DNA of 64,000 nt from Diadema setosum (GCF_964275005.1 NC_092706.1:27313781-27377780); one strand, 5' to 3'; positions 26,592 through 41,100 are shown, numbered from the stretch's first letter. The notes: a model not told the origin generated them from the sequence alone. A program made the numbers and translations.

Positions 26592-26915
26592 GTGGTAACG
26601 GGTGCACGTCACGGGACCGACACCCAAGAATCATACAGCCCATGAGTCATATACAGCCCAGGAGTCAAGAAGCCCAAGAGCTGCACTGCCCACGAGTTAT
26701 ACAGCCCATGAGTTCGACACAAAGCCAAGAAGGCCCATGAGACTGACAAAATTATTAAGCCCCTTGTTGTAATGTCGAACTCGTGGGCTGTTTTTACCTA
26801 TGAGCGTCGAACACATGGGCTTTGTGACTCGTGAGCTGTATGAACACCTGGACCTTCTTTAAATGTCGAATTCGTGGGCTGTATGACTCGTGGGTGTCGG
26901 TCTTACGAGATGACC
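26592..26915. repeat. Fold-back repeat of CACGAGT/ATACAGCCC units
   Basis: Degenerate short units such as CCATGAGTCATACAGCCC and CACGAGTTATACAGCCC run in one orientation in the left half. They run in the opposite orientation in the right half (AATTCGTGGGCTGTATGACT), so the whole forms a long imperfect hairpin. Relatives lie at 3977-4090 and 36885-37145. Confidence 0.65.
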
Positions 26916-27539
26916 CCGTTGGGAACGACTAATAAATTCTAATCTTGGATTTTGCTATGAATAATATTCGCTGTCGAGAACGAATCTCTTGTAGGTAGGT
27001 CAACCTCAGACTGATCCTTGTAAAACTCTGGCAAAATTTGGGCAAACATTGGACAAACCTTGACCTAACTCTGGCAAACCTCTTAGGGTAAACTTCGTTC
27101 AAAAAACGGGCACCTGTCGGCTCTTCGTTGATAACATTAATGACATGGTTATTCTTGAACCAAAAGTGACGAACAAAGACCCACAATATTCACAATTACA
27201 CTTAAGATACAACATCGATATGTCTTTATGAAGGATGCCCGCATAGACCCTGGCACAACGATAACGATACTCCTTTATAAATAAATTTAGATTACACACC
27301 TGCACCTTTTCCAGTAAACTTTAGAAGTAAATAATATAATCATATTAAACATTGATAACGAAAAGGAATATAAAAAAAAAAGAAATATTTCCAATTTGTC
27401 ATTTCATCTTTCCAAACAATCTTATCCCTCCTTTCGGTCAAAGACATGAGTCGAAAAATATATGAAAACTCAGCATACTTAACAAGCTTCATCAAATCAG
27501 CTTGGAAACGCTTTCCTTTTACAATCATCATGATTTATA

Positions 27540-27909
27540 TTAAAGGTACTATCTACCATTGGGAGCAATGATTCAAAAAATATGTTCGACATAATCATAT
27601 TTGATACATGTAGGTCAGTTGTATCACAAAACATCCTACCATATAAAAACTTCGCAATAAAGCATTAAATATAAAGAGATATCAGTATTTTTCTCAATTA
27701 ACCATAACTGTAGACGGTTTAGTCTAGAAACAATTTTATTATAGCTACTGTTCACATTTTGTATAATAATTCAGTAATAGTTAATATTGGTTACACTGAT
27801 TGAAATTTTAACATTGGCTGTTTCTTTCCCTGACTCACATTTCAGAACTATTTTGAAGCTGTAAAGCTGGGTTTTTGTTTCATCTGCAAATGGTAAATAA
27901 CGCCTTCAA
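27540..27909 (+). mobile_element. TTAAAGG..TACCATTGGGAG MITE, copy 2
   Basis: It begins TTAAAGGTACTATCTACC and ends GGTAAATAACGCCTTCAA. It is collinear with 8673-9039 and contains no ORF of note. Confidence 0.7.
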
Positions 27910-28119
27910 ACGACTCAACATGAGATTTGGAAAATGAGATATTTAACCATTGGAAGATCAAAGGAAAACCGATGTTGCAAATTGTCACCTCGTCATTCCA
28001 AAAATATTGACAAAATCTTGAAATAAGACCAAAACAGGATCTTAAAAATCAGAAATTAAAGCAACATCTCTCAGCGATAGACTATGTCTTGTAATGTGAA
28101 CAGACGTGGGAGTGACCAG

Positions 28120-28450
28120 GTTATCGGACAGGCTGGATGCCACGTTGAAGGTTACGAACCATAAAAGGTACATGTAAAAGGAAACCTTGAACTCATGCAG
28201 ATTGCCTTGTTAAGTTGACCCCTCTCCCTGGAAGATCTCATCCATGTCAGAGGGACATTCAATGTTTCTTCATGATCATACTCCAACTTGGAAAAAGTGG
28301 ACCTTGTAATTGTCGTATTTAAAGATAAATAATTTTGCTCAGTCGAGCATGGCACTCGTCAACACAATTATAAGTACCGAATGAAAGAAGAAGAAGTCTC
28401 ATTCCTCACAACCAACAACCATAGATGACAATCATGAAATAGTAGCCTTC
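28120..28450. repeat. Unclassified repeat, related to 43430-43745
   Basis: It shares ACGTTGAAGGTTACG, CATGCAGATTGCCTG, TTGGAAAAAGTGGAC, GTCAACACAATTA and GAAATAGTAGCC with 43430-43745, in the same orientation. The family is not recognised. Confidence 0.5.
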
Positions 28451-28491
28451 TATAAAACGTCCGATTACTACTTTATACGCTTTGAAATATA

Positions 28492-28740
28492 TGAAGAGTT
28501 TGTTCGCAAAAACCGATAAGTCCATTTTTGAAGATTTTGAAGTACGGTCTCTGTCATAAAGTACAAAATAATACCTTTTAAATGATATATTTGTCACTTC
28601 ATATAAAGGTACATTTTTGAAGTTATGGTCAAAAGAAGGAAAAATTTTCTTATTATTCTCTTTATTTTTCTTGACCTTTAATTGCAAATATCTCCATTTG
28701 GCAAATATGGACTTATCGGTTTTTGCGAACAAACTCTTCA
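28492..28740 (+). mobile_element. Tc1/mariner-like MITE (same family as 35953-36200)
   Basis: The inverted ends begin TGAAGAGTTTGTTCGCAAAA and end with the complement; TA lies on both flanks. It is 249 bp with no coding capacity. Its strong similarity to the intron 7 copy suggests recent activity. Confidence 0.8.
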
Positions 28741-29054
28741 TATGTGACCCGCTACAACAAAAGGATCCGAAAGTCGGGGGAGGTCGATTCTCTGAAAATG
28801 ACATGACATTACTTACTTACTCTTCCATTTTAATTTCATAAGGTTATAACACGACTCATAAAAGTATTCGGTTGCGGAGATATCAATGAATTTAAGAGAG
28901 CATGTCGAGTGGTCTAAGAAATCAGCGTTTTAAGAAAACCGACTTCAATTTCTTCCTTCCGATGCAATCGTGATCAAGGGGAGGTAAAACAGTTTTCACC
29001 TCTTGACAATATTGAAGGTTTGCTCCGAGAAACCGACGCATTGTTCATTCAAGC

Positions 29055-29445
29055 TTAAAGGGATCGTATAGTTTTGGTTGAGACCTAATTTCAGGTTTCT
29101 AACATTTTTTGGTAAGATAATGAGAAACCTCTTATGAAATATGAAAGGGCATGTAATTCTATGAGGAATTCAACGTTTATTTGATGAAAATCGGTTTTGA
29201 AAAGGCTGATATCCAAAAAAGAGCGATTCTAATAAAGTGTGGGACCCACACTGTATTACGATCGCTTTGTTTTACTTTGTTTAATTGGATGTTTCAGTCA
29301 TTCCAAACCCGATTTTCATCAAATACACTTTGAATTCCTCTTAAAATGGTATGCTCTGTACTATATTATAAGTGTTGTTCTTGGTATCTCGCAAAAACTT
29401 AAAAGCCCAATTCTCATCTCCACCAATACTGTACCATTCCTTTAA
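29055..29445 (+). mobile_element. TTAAAGGGAT-ended MITE, copy 1
   Basis: It starts TTAAAGGGATCGTATAG and ends CATTCCTTTAA, with TTAA at both edges, consistent with piggyBac-type TTAA targets. The interior includes TTTTGGTTGAGACCTAA and GTGTGGGACCCACA. Related copies lie at 34585-34972 and 57346-57694. Confidence 0.65.
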
Positions 29446-31887
29446 TAGCGCCAGTGGTCTGCGCACGACCAATCAGTAACTAGGATGCATGTACGCACTG
29501 ACCAATAAGATCACTCTCTCATTGCTAGGGGCGCAGTCTATTTGCGGCGCTAAATCCAAAACTTAGGACACGTTTCTGTTCCGTTGAAAGTCAGAAAATC
29601 AAGGGCCAGAAAAATGCCATATCTATTGCCTTTCCTTTGATCATTTAGCTTCGAAATTTCGGCAGATGATAAACGAAACGTTAGACTACAAACTCATGTC
29701 AAAATTGGAAAGTCGATGGTTTTGACCAATTTTGATGACCTTAATTCGAACTCGATTTTCTCGGCTCAGCCGCCAGCGACTTTTGGATCCTTTCGTCGTA
29801 GCGAGTCCTTCATGCGTAAAAGGTCATAAGTGACCGTGCATCACAAAGCGAACAAAAAGTCGCACCCCGTGATTATACACGAGGATTCAAAAAAGGTGAA
29901 ACAGGTCAACCAAGTCAATATTGGGTTTTTCATATTTTCTGAAAAAGCTGCCTTTCTTCTACATTATTCTTACGTTTGGGATCATAAAATGAATGGGAAA
30001 GTGCAGTTCCAGTAGTTTTTCTACAACGCTCTTTTTGTGTGTGTAGAGTAGTGTGATCAGGCATGTCTAGATTCCGCTTTTCATTCCTTGATAAATCTTT
30101 GCACACTCTTCACTTTCAAGTCTAATAAATTTTGAAAGGATTATCATACTGATTTGAAAATTGACATTAATCAGCATGTATAGAGCATGTATAGAGCATG
30201 CATATAGAGCATGTATAATTTCAGCTTTATTTGATAATATTTCTTCATTGTTGCTGCTCCGATGGCTCATATCCTGTTTTTCGTCCCATTCATCGCACAG
30301 CCAGCACGGTTTGGTAAAGATTAAGCGTTTGAATAGACCCTGTACTTCAGAGCCTCTTTTCTCGGTTCACACTTTTCCAGAGTGTGTGCTTTCTTTCCAA
30401 TATTTAGATTAGGAGAGTCCATTTCAATCGCGCTATAAATCATTTTCAACCCTAGAGTCTGCTTGTTCAGAATCTGCCCTTAACTTAAAACCCATGTCTG
30501 GCGAATTTTTTGTTGGTTTTGTGATGCATGGTCACATAAAAATTAATGATAATGACACACATAGAATAAAGACAAAAATCCAGTACTAAACAGCCTTGCG
30601 GACATTCGTAAATTTATGAGTCCACCTATCAAATCTCTTGACCAGCCTGACCTGTTGACTTTCCATACCATGAAATTAAAAAAAAACAAATCTCTTCGAC
30701 GTTTTCATTTCCTCCCGAAATCAATGTTGATGTGTTGTGTTTTTTTTTTTTTGCTGCTGTTGTTGTTTTTGTTTTTTACGGACGTCACGTCATTCCGACT
30801 GACACCACATCCTTGTTTGAAATATGGGTAGCAAGCTTTAACATGTACCTCATTTAATGTTCCTTGTGCCTAGCAGCGAGAAATTAAAGATTACTTTAAA
30901 TCTTCCTTTGATTTTTTTCCCATCTATTTCTGGCTATTTCTGTCAAATTTAAGTCATGCTGGCGCTAAAGACACATATATCTCAAAACTAAAAAATGGCA
31001 AAGATCGTCACCGGAAATGAATTTTGCCACATACCGACGAAGAATGAATGATTATGTACAACACCTAAAGAGTAATGATCACGATATAAATGAATAAAAA
31101 ATAAACAAGAACAACGTAAAGCCTTCACAGAGAATCCATACGTCAAAGTATTTTCTTTTATCACAACTGAAAAAAAAAAACCTTCCACTTTTACAAATCA
31201 ACCACTGCATCTAAGCATTTTGTTCTTAAATCGTACATCCCTATTATATTCACAGTATTTACATCTCAGTAGCTTCACATAAATGTTTCAAAAAATGTGG
31301 ATACTCAGTGAATACTGATATTTTCACAACTGTAAGCAATTAAGAACAATCCTGGAAAAAAAAAATCACTGGCACGACATCGAAAATTCCGTCCACCGGG
31401 CGATAAGCGGTTCTGCTGCAACGTCATAAACACCGCCCTCTCTCGAGCAATACCGATCAATGTCCAGGGCAAATCCTTGTCAGGCGTTGTGAAGCATGTT
31501 TCAACGAATAGACCAGTAAACCCATTCAGAAGAAGAAGAAAAAAAAAATAGCGAGTACCGTTCATTATGGACATTATGGATAATGGACAATCAGTCGAGT
31601 ATAGTGACATAAATAGTTATCCCAGTTTCTACGTTCGTCATTCATTCAGCGCTGAGTAACCATCTCATTTAACCTCTTAATACGTCGAAAATATTCCTAC
31701 GACACTGCTACACTGTGCGTTATACTTGTAGACGTTGCAAATGTTTTTGTTCTTTCCTTTTTTCTTCTCCAACTCTTTCTTTTGTTCGTCGCGAACGTCT
31801 GTAAACGTTTCTCCAAAAAATACGGATTTTTAGAAGGTTAAAGTTCACCACGCTCCCACTTTCTCCATTTCCCTATTTTGCTTGGCT

Positions 31888-32119
31888 TCACATGGGTCCC
31901 GTTGAATTCTTGCTATCATCCCGGGACGAAACGTCAACAACTTTCACGCTCATGCTCATGGCGTTCCGTCCGCGCGTCGAACCCGTCAAGCCGTCCGAGT
32001 TGTATTCGGTGGTGTGCGTCGTGGCCGTGGCGTACATGTACGCGCGCTTGATCTTCGGGTCCTCCCGCCGCGTGCAGCACGGAAGCTTACCGGCCAGCCA
32101 GTTTACAACGCGTATTCGC
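31888..32119 (-). CDS. NPS-type receptor exon 9 (helix 8 and cytoplasmic tail)
   Basis: This exon encodes residues 365-441: helix 8 (RIRVVNWLAGKLPCC) and a Thr/Ser-rich tail ending KNSTGPM. It is notably GC-richer than its flanks. The acceptor is TCCTGACAG|GC and the stop TGA occupies 31888-31890. Confidence 0.93.
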
Positions 32120-35100
32120 CTGTCAGGAAGAAATTGAGAAAACGCTCTGCAATTGGCTATTATTTGTTTTTGTTTTGTTTCTGTTTAATTTTGCTTGTTT
32201 GTTCAAAAACAAGTTAGGAGATTTTTCCCCCAAAGGTGGGCAGGTAAGTAGAGGAGGTTCAGTGGTCAGCATACTTAAAGAAGTGATATGACATAATCTG
32301 TATTATAATCATAAAGCGATGCAGTAGATTATATAATGATATGACCGGTCATTAGTGAAATATATTGACCGGTCAATAGCACTTTCAAGTCGCAATTGTG
32401 ACCGGGCGAGATTTCATTGAAATACCTACTATATTGAAATTCTTTCGATTGGATTTTTGAGTTGAGGGTAATTTATCATCTGCTTCATATGCTACATCAT
32501 TTCATGAAACAAAATTAATAATGGACATCATTTTGTTGATGAATTAGTATAATAGTTTACACTCGGTACGTTTGAAACAGTCCAAACACCTTCGGCTATA
32601 GCATCGGACATGTTGTACTGTTTCGAAAAGTACCTTATGTGGGTAAAATGCCCTCACCGACGTGACTTATTCGTATGCTTCTAGTAGATTATAATGAAGG
32701 GATATTGATAATGGAATGGAAAGCTGGCATAGAAAATACCCCGGTTCTGTATTGCACACATTTACAGATAGACACAAAGTAACACACACATAATCATGAA
32801 TATAACACTATTATACAGTATGTCCCAGAAAAAAAAAATACAGTCGGATTTTCGCATTAATAACTCCCAATGTGTTTAAGCTGTCTAAATGCTACTTCAG
32901 GGTCTAAAAATATAACATCTTAGCTCTATTTTGCAGAACATCCCATTAAATTTGGTTAAGTATTCACAGAGAAACGTGGATTATTGCAAAGCATGTCATG
33001 GGACAGATTCTTCCAAGTTTAGCACTGGGATGCTCTTGGAACTGCATATCAATAACTATTGTGTAAAGAGAGAACGTGGAGGGAAGGGATTCGTGACATA
33101 CTCTATAAAACTCCTCATTTCTCTTTTACCACTGAAGCAAACCGAATGGGATTTTCTGTAAGATGTGGGCAATGAGTTATCACAACAATTTCATACCCTC
33201 AAATTGTATTTGGATTAATCCACTGTTTTTAAAATTATCATTGTGGAGGGTCCCGTTGTATTCTTTTTTTTTGGGGGGGGGGCATACGGTATAGACCTTC
33301 GATAACATTAAGAATGATAACTATGTAGACAAGAAAAAAGAAATCAACGAGATAAAAGCAGAGTTTGGGTCTTCCCATAGCACGACGTGATAAAATCTGT
33401 CAAGGAATAGAACACAAAGCCTCAATTTCAGGCCAAATAATTTTGATTACAGCTTCACTTTTATAGTAACCTATTATGTATCAATCTGAACCATTTTTTT
33501 TTTTTTTTTTGCGGTGATGTACAGATTTATACACAGTCATTGATTTTGCTAACAATATTTTATGAGTGCAACTGAGTATACCCTCGATAGTTAACACTGA
33601 TTTTGCAATTTAATCAAAAGTAAAGGGATAACAGAATAGCAATCAGTAAGCCAAGAGACGCACATTGATTTGTGAACTTTCAGATTTTGTTAACAAACGG
33701 AAATATCGATGTTAATGTTATGGATGTTTTTCACCAGTGTACGTGCCCCCTCTTTTCAGGGTGAAAAGCTGTTGCTTATACGTGCTACAACTTGTTTCTA
33801 TTTTTGCCCTCTCTTTTTGGGGGTCGTGATGTTTTTCTTTGACTTTTGTTCTTTTCTGGGGTTTTTTTCCCCAGAAGAATGTTAAATTCTGCGTGGACGA
33901 GTGTCTAAGAAGAAGTAATTGAGAAAGCTGGAGATCCTTACTGTACAGTAACATTATAACCCAAAGGTAGAGAGCGATTAAGAAGACGAATAAAGAGGCA
34001 GCTTTTGAAGAAAAATCAGGCTTCAAGGAAATCGGACTATTTTGAAAAAAAAATCGGCTTCCCCAAGTCCAGTGGAATATTAGAATATGTTTCGCAGCAA
34101 TATTTCGCTAGCTAGTGAAATAGTAAGTAGTCATGGAGCACCGTCCTTTTACCTTCCCTCAACACAATTAAACTGGTTTTGAAATATACAGGCGACACCA
34201 CTAGTAGCATAGTACCGAGAGAAATTGACATACATGTATAATAGATACGGAAGCCCACAGCCCGTGGAGTGAAGAGTTGTTTCGTGCGTGTCTATACGAG
34301 TGCTTAAACGTTTCAAAATGGTACACCAAGTGTTACATACTACCTTAATTCTAAGCATACATTCGTGCTAAACATGCCGTAGATGAAGGGATTGGTGGCG
34401 CTGTTCAGCGACGGCAGGTTCTGAATGATGGGCGTGATCACCAACGCTCTGTGGCTTTTACTGTCGATGATACCGAACGCCTCGAGAGTGTAGAACAGCG
34501 AAAATGGGGCAAAGCAGCAGATGTAAGCTGGACGGGACGGAGTAGAGTAATTATGTAATAATTAGGAATACCATTCTTTGTACATTAAAGGAATAGAATA
34601 GTTTTGGTTGAGACCTAACTTCAGGTTTCTAATTTTTTTTTTTTTTTTTTGTGAGATAATGATAAACCTCTTATGAAATGCAAGAGCATGTACAGTGACA
34701 CAGGGATTCAACGTTTATTTGATGACAATTTATTTGAAATGGCTGAGATATCAAAAAACAGAGCGATCGTAATATAGAGTGGGACCCACCTTTTATTAGG
34801 ATTGCCTTGTTTTACTTTGTTTTTGGATGTCTCAGCCATTCCAAAACCGATTTCCATCCAATAAACTTTGATGAATTCCTCTCAGAATGGTATGTTCTGT
34901 ATTATCAATTTTCATAAGTGATTTCTCAATATCTCACAAAATGTTTAAAGCCCAATCCTCATCTCACATTCCCGAACACATTCCGGAAAACACTCAACCT
35001 TTTTCCCTGATAACGTTTAATCATTTCTTATGTGTTACTGCAACATATGGAACATAAATAGGAAATATCTAGGCAAGGTATTTTTTTTTCAAGTGCAAAT

Positions 35101-38100
35101 ACTACGATACTCTTTAAGCAAGTTTTATTATCTTAAGACTATAAAGCAAGCAATACACATTGTAGAGAGGATTTACCATAAATTATTAATTGATTTGAAT
35201 AACAAAAGAAAAAACCAATCATAACAACATGGGAATAAATGATGAAAATATTAAATAAAGACCAAACTAGATATATCGCTACGGCTACTGATATGCCTCC
35301 GCCATAATGCATGGTTCTCCTAATTGGTCTATAGTACAACGTCTTGACAATGTGTGATGACAGTTTCACACAATTGGCAAAATATTGAAATGACAGGTTT
35401 GCCACAAATGTGCTGAATGTTCACTTTCCTAGAACTAGGTTCAATTGGATGAATGATTAAAATGTCAGAGTGCAGGTATTTGGGGAACTGATGATTTTTA
35501 TTTGACTTTTGACCCTTTTATAAGTTTATGCATTGAGTAATTTTCAAGGTATTGAGAAAAAGTATAATTTCAGTATTAAATGGGAAAATAGCATATTCTA
35601 AACCTGGCCTTTGACCTTTGACCTCACAGTTCCAAAGAGAATCACTGTTAGGTTGAACATGCATAAATATGTAAGTTTCATGATGATATCTTGAGTTCCT
35701 TTTGAGATATGGAGGAAAAAGTGCAATTCAGCACTTTCACTTGACTTTGACCTTTTGGCAAGAAACTTCCCACAGAATATATATTGGGTAATACATGCAT
35801 ACATCAAGTAAAAAAAAAAACCCTTCAGGCATTGCATAAATATAAGGAAAGTAGTGATATTTTGAGGAGTTGACCTTGACCTTTGACCCCCTGACCTTTG
35901 AACCATGACCCCTAACTTCCCTAGATAATCACTGCCCATCGGAACAAGCATATGAAGAGTTTGTTTGCAAAAACCGATAAGTCCATATTTGCCAAATGGA
36001 GATATTTGCGATTAAAGGTCAAGAAAAATAAAGAGAATAATAAGAAAATTTGTGCTTCTTTTGACCATAACTTCAAAAATGTACCTTTATATGTAGTAAC
36101 TAATATACATTTAAAAGGTATTATTTTGTACTTTATGACAGAGACCGTGCTTCAAAATCTTCAAAAATGGACTTATCGGTTTTTACAAACAAACTCTTCA
36201 TATATACTAAGTTTCATGAAGATACCTTGAACCATTTGCGAGATATGGAGAAAAACATGAATTTTCAACCCTTTTTTTCACAAAATACCCTGTGACCTTT
36301 GACCTTTGACCCCGTGACCGGAAAATCCAAACAAAGTATTATCCTTTCAGGATATACCCTCATACCAAGTTTGATGTAACACCACACGGTTCTTGAGATA
36401 TCGACAAAAACAAAACGGGATGGACGTACGTACGTACGGACGGACGGACGGACGGACGGAAGACCCGAAAACATAATGCCTCCGGCCACTTCGTTGGCGG
36501 AGGCATAAAAATTAACATATTCCTGAATGTTTTGCTTTCTATTTCCTAATTCCCTTGTATCTCTGTCTCTCATTCTTCCGGTTCATTGCACTTTTCTATT
36601 TTGTTTTTGTTTGAGTTTGTGGTGTGTGTGTGTTTGTTTTGTTTTGTTTTGTTTTACCTAGCACAATGCAGATCGTCATCTTGATGGTTTTAATCTTGGC
36701 CTTTGGGATCAGTCCCCGTGAGCTCGCCCGGTGTTTCGGCATGTTACTGTTGCTGTCTTTCGACAAACCCTCGTACGCCACTGTAGAGACGGTAAAAGTA
36801 TAACAGAATGAAACAAAATGAGATTTGCTTGTATTAGTAATGTATTTGTATTTTGTATCAAAGCCACACCTAGCCTAGCTAAGTTCATACATCCCGCGAG
36901 TCATGAAGCCCATGAGTCCGACAGTAGGCAAACAAGGCCCAAAAAGTCCGGCACTAGGCCAATACAAAAAAAAAAAGGAAAAAGGACCACAAGACTTACA
37001 TTACAACACGGAATTTAATGTGTGGGTCTCATGGGCCTTTTTTTTTGCATATTGTCGAACTCATGAGACTGGTTTGCATAGTATTGGACTCATTGGATTT
37101 ATAGAAATCATGACAGCGTATGACTCGTGGGTGTCAAACTCGTGAATTGCTCCCTTCTGATCAAGGATGATTTTATTGATTAATGTTCACTGCTCTCGGT
37201 CTTTCAGTGCCGTCAATATCGATATTATTATATCCAAATCATTTCCCTTTTTTTAAAACTTTTTTTTTATTACTATTACTATTGTCAATAGTAATATATC
37301 ACTTTCAATAGTATCGATATTGCTTTAATCATAATCATGATTATCTTGTCATCGACGTCATCACCATCTTATTATTATCATAACAATTACCTTGTACTGA
37401 TAAAGGTTCAAACTACTTAAACTCTTAATCTTCCAGTGCTATTAGTGTTAGTATAATCACATTAAATTTTCATCTTCTTCTTGATTTCATTATCTTCACT
37501 ATCATTAGTAGTAGAAGTGGTGTCGGTATGGCTATAATATTTATTATCGTTATTACCATCATCATGATGATTATCATCATTGCAACCACCACTGTTTCAA
37601 CTTTTTCATTAACTTGTCCATGATTTCCTGTCAATATTATACAGTCGTTGGGAAATTAAGGCAAGATGAAAATAATGCGATCTTAAAATCAGCTAATGCA
37701 AATTTCCCAAATTAACGATTTAGTTTTACATGATTGAAAGACTACTGAAGAAATGATATCCATTTTCGGGAACCCTTCATTTACGCATGTGAGGAAAGTG
37801 TATATTGTTACGCTCAGAAACGAGACCCTTATTTTTGTTTTAAGAAAATCACTCCCTGCGCAAAATTGACATGAAATCTAGAAGACAAGAAAACGTTCAC
37901 AGTAGTAAAAAAAAAAACAAACAAACAAACAAACCACACAGGATTGATGGTCAAAGCTATCTACGGAAGAGATTCAGTCAAAATTAGAAGGACGAGTTAA
38001 TAACGATCATCGTGTTTTCATTTTCTATGAAATAATCGATTGATTGAAAATTGACTCAGTCTTTGACAAGCATTAATGGATTAGTCGCTCATCTTCATAC

Positions 38101-41100
38101 AAATTGAAGATTGTGTACATTGATGATATATTCGTACCGTCTCTGTTTGAAGACTTAGTCCTCTTCACTTTCTGGGGCCCGCCCATTTTCTTGCTGCGTC
38201 TCCAGATGGTGACGATAATTGTGACGTAACAGAACGTGACGAGGATGAGGGGAATGTAGAAGAAGGACGAGATGACGTACATGGTGTATAGCTTGAAGAG
38301 AAAAGTCAAGCGAAGTGATTTTCATTTATTAGCTGCAGACGATGACATTCAGACTATCATTAACCAATGGCTGCTTTTTGATGTCAACTTTTAAGGGATA
38401 TAATATTTGTCAGCACCATAGCCCTTATTGAAACATTCACTCGAGTATATCAAATTAGGAAGCTTTTTTTTTTTTTTCAAACAAAAAGAACACGGACATG
38501 AAATAGAATGAATACAAAATAGCTCCAGAAGAAGTGACTGTGCATGGTCACAAATCAGTTTCTTGAAAGTAAAACAAAAATAAACAAAACAAAACAAAAC
38601 AAAACACAAATACAAACTATAAACAAACACCACAAATACACAAGCACACAAGAAGCTCTACACAATCTAGCACAATACACAACGGGCAGTTCCATCAAGG
38701 GGAGTTTCATTTGTCCAAAAAAGACAAAATGGTATAGCTGGCGACAAGTGAGTTTATTTCCAGTGTTTTGATTCAAGTAATGAAGATGATGATGATAATG
38801 ATTCACAACCTTTTTTTATAACGCCATATACCTGTTGTAGAAACATTCACAGGCGTAGATTCCTCCAAGAGAGTTAGCAATTGAATGCCTGGTGTAAAAT
38901 GTGAGTCTTGAGTGAGGTTTTGAAGTGCTCCAGTTTGTCAATTTCACGGAGAAAAGATGGGAGGGAATTATAACGATTGCGTACTTCGACTGGACGAATG
39001 AGAAGAATTTACAGCAGTCTATACAGCAAGCTAGTTTAAGTAACCTATGTTGAGATGCATCTAAAGTAAATTACAGAGTAGCGTACCTTGAACTTCCACC
39101 GTTCATTGTCTTTGTATATTAGGGCCGGCCAGCAGGACATAACGGTCGTCTCTCCGTCCGGAGACTGAAGGGGGTCAACCTGAAAGACCACGGCCGAGGT
39201 GATGCATAGCAACCCGGGCAGTACCCATCCGCCAGCCGCCAGGACTGTTGAGCGCTTTCCTGTAGATAAATGGAAATGAAACGTGTCCGCTATCAGATAT
39301 GACGATCACATTCAAACTTAATGTTTAGCTGACTAATTGAACAGTTTCACTAAGACGCTTGTATCGGTATCAGTAAAAGGATTGGTAGACTTCTTTATGC
39401 GTTTAACCACTTTAAACTGACAAACTCAGAATATAGTGAAACAAGATACTACTCATTGTACGCTTATCAACTGGATGATCTGATGGCATGTAGAATAACT
39501 GATCCCCATTTGCCCAGCCGTCTGAACCACCCAAAGTTAAAAGTGTTCAAATGTAAATATCTAATCGCGTATTAAACCGATCGCAAAGGCAGATACATTC
39601 ATAACGATCAAACTAAATTAATGTTTCATATCTCCATTGCAATCAATGTTTGCAAATTACATTTGTTAAAATACAGCTTGTATCATAGGAAACCGTGGAA
39701 GTCAATGTAAATCCTAACATGCATTTTCTAACTTACATCGGTTCTATGGAATTAATGTTAGTCAACTAATGATAAATGACTACCAAAAAGAAAAAAAAAT
39801 GAACAAGACAATAAACTAACGTACACAAACTAAAATACAGCGATATGCACACTCAGCAAAAAAAGAAAGTAAACATTTTTTCGAGTTCATAATTTTCATA
39901 GAAGATTTTCATCAAATTCCATGTATTATATGCCATATTAAAGGTAATCTAATTGGCTATCACGCTAGTAGGTCAATATAAAGTGAAACTTTACGCATGA
40001 GTGAACACATTTGTTTTTGTTCTCCAAGGCACAAAAGTAAAAATTGAAAAAAAATTGACATAATGTATTATTGTCTTTCATTTGCATATGCACTTTAGAT
40101 TACGATCATAACAAAAGACCAATCTAACACAATAAGAGACAGGAATGAAATAGCAAAAATAAGATTTTGTTCCCTTTATCTCTCCATAACCTCAAACAAA
40201 ATCAAAGTGGGGAATTTAAGGGGGAAAATAAGAATTTTCCAACAAGTCAAACTGCAAATGACATAGAGAGTAAGGGCACAAACATGATGAAATAAACCGA
40301 AAATCATTATTTAATTTATTCAATTTAGTAATTTAAGAATCTATGAGACAAATTCAAGAACCAAATATAATTAACAATTTTCCTAATTTGAGAAATCAAT
40401 TCAAAATCCTACCATTTTCGTTAATATCACTTCTCTCATTTCACTTGAATTTGAATTTGACAGAAAATTCTTCATTTTCTTCAATTATTTTTACCCTTTA
40501 TTGATCTTTGTGGCTTCACATATATCATAAACATCATAGGTAAAATTTGCAACTGAATTCATGTTTCTTATTGTGTTAAATTTGTCCTTTGTTCTTATTG
40601 TTACACGGAAGAGCATTTACGCATGGATGACAACTTGTTCATTTTTGCATTTTTTTTTTTACTTTCGCGCCTTGGAAGAGAAAAACAAAGATGTTCACTC
40701 ATGCGTAAAGTTTCAATCTTTATTGACTTGCCAAGTTGATAGGCAATTAAATAACCTTTCATATGGTATATAATACAACAATATCTAGCCAAAAACTCTA
40801 TGAGAAATACAAACTTGAAAAAAGTGTTTACTTTTTTTTTTTTTTTTGCTGAGTGTATATTGAATATAATGGGGAAATGAAACGATGTTTTATGAAACCC
40901 GATTCACATTAAGAAAAAACAACAATGTTCCCTCAAACATCGTGACACCAGTGGCTTATAGTAATACACCGGAAAAGCAACATATGGAATCAAACGCACA
41001 AAAAAATTCCACCAATGGCGTACACTGATATAAAAACAAAAGACAATGAAAAGTTTTGAAAACAATCAACCAACAACGCACAGATCATATCGCGCATGGA

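Larger units (their letters stand above)
17214..31887. other. Intergenic region between the two convergent receptors
   Basis: It spans 14.7 kb with both 3' UTRs at its edges. Contents recognised are the MITEs and fold-back repeats listed, poly-C/poly-A runs and a doubtful zinc-finger-like exon near 23.5 kb. No tRNA, rRNA or further receptor exon was seen. Confidence 0.6.

Noticed and set aside
35598-35951. 117-codon minus-strand frame
   Set aside because: It lies within the TGCCTCCGCCA-ended repeat and is not open in the second copy.
36430-36460. Regular ACGGACGG array resembling a CRISPR or satellite
   Set aside because: It is the short terminal array of a transposon family, also seen at 59050-59125, with no spacers.
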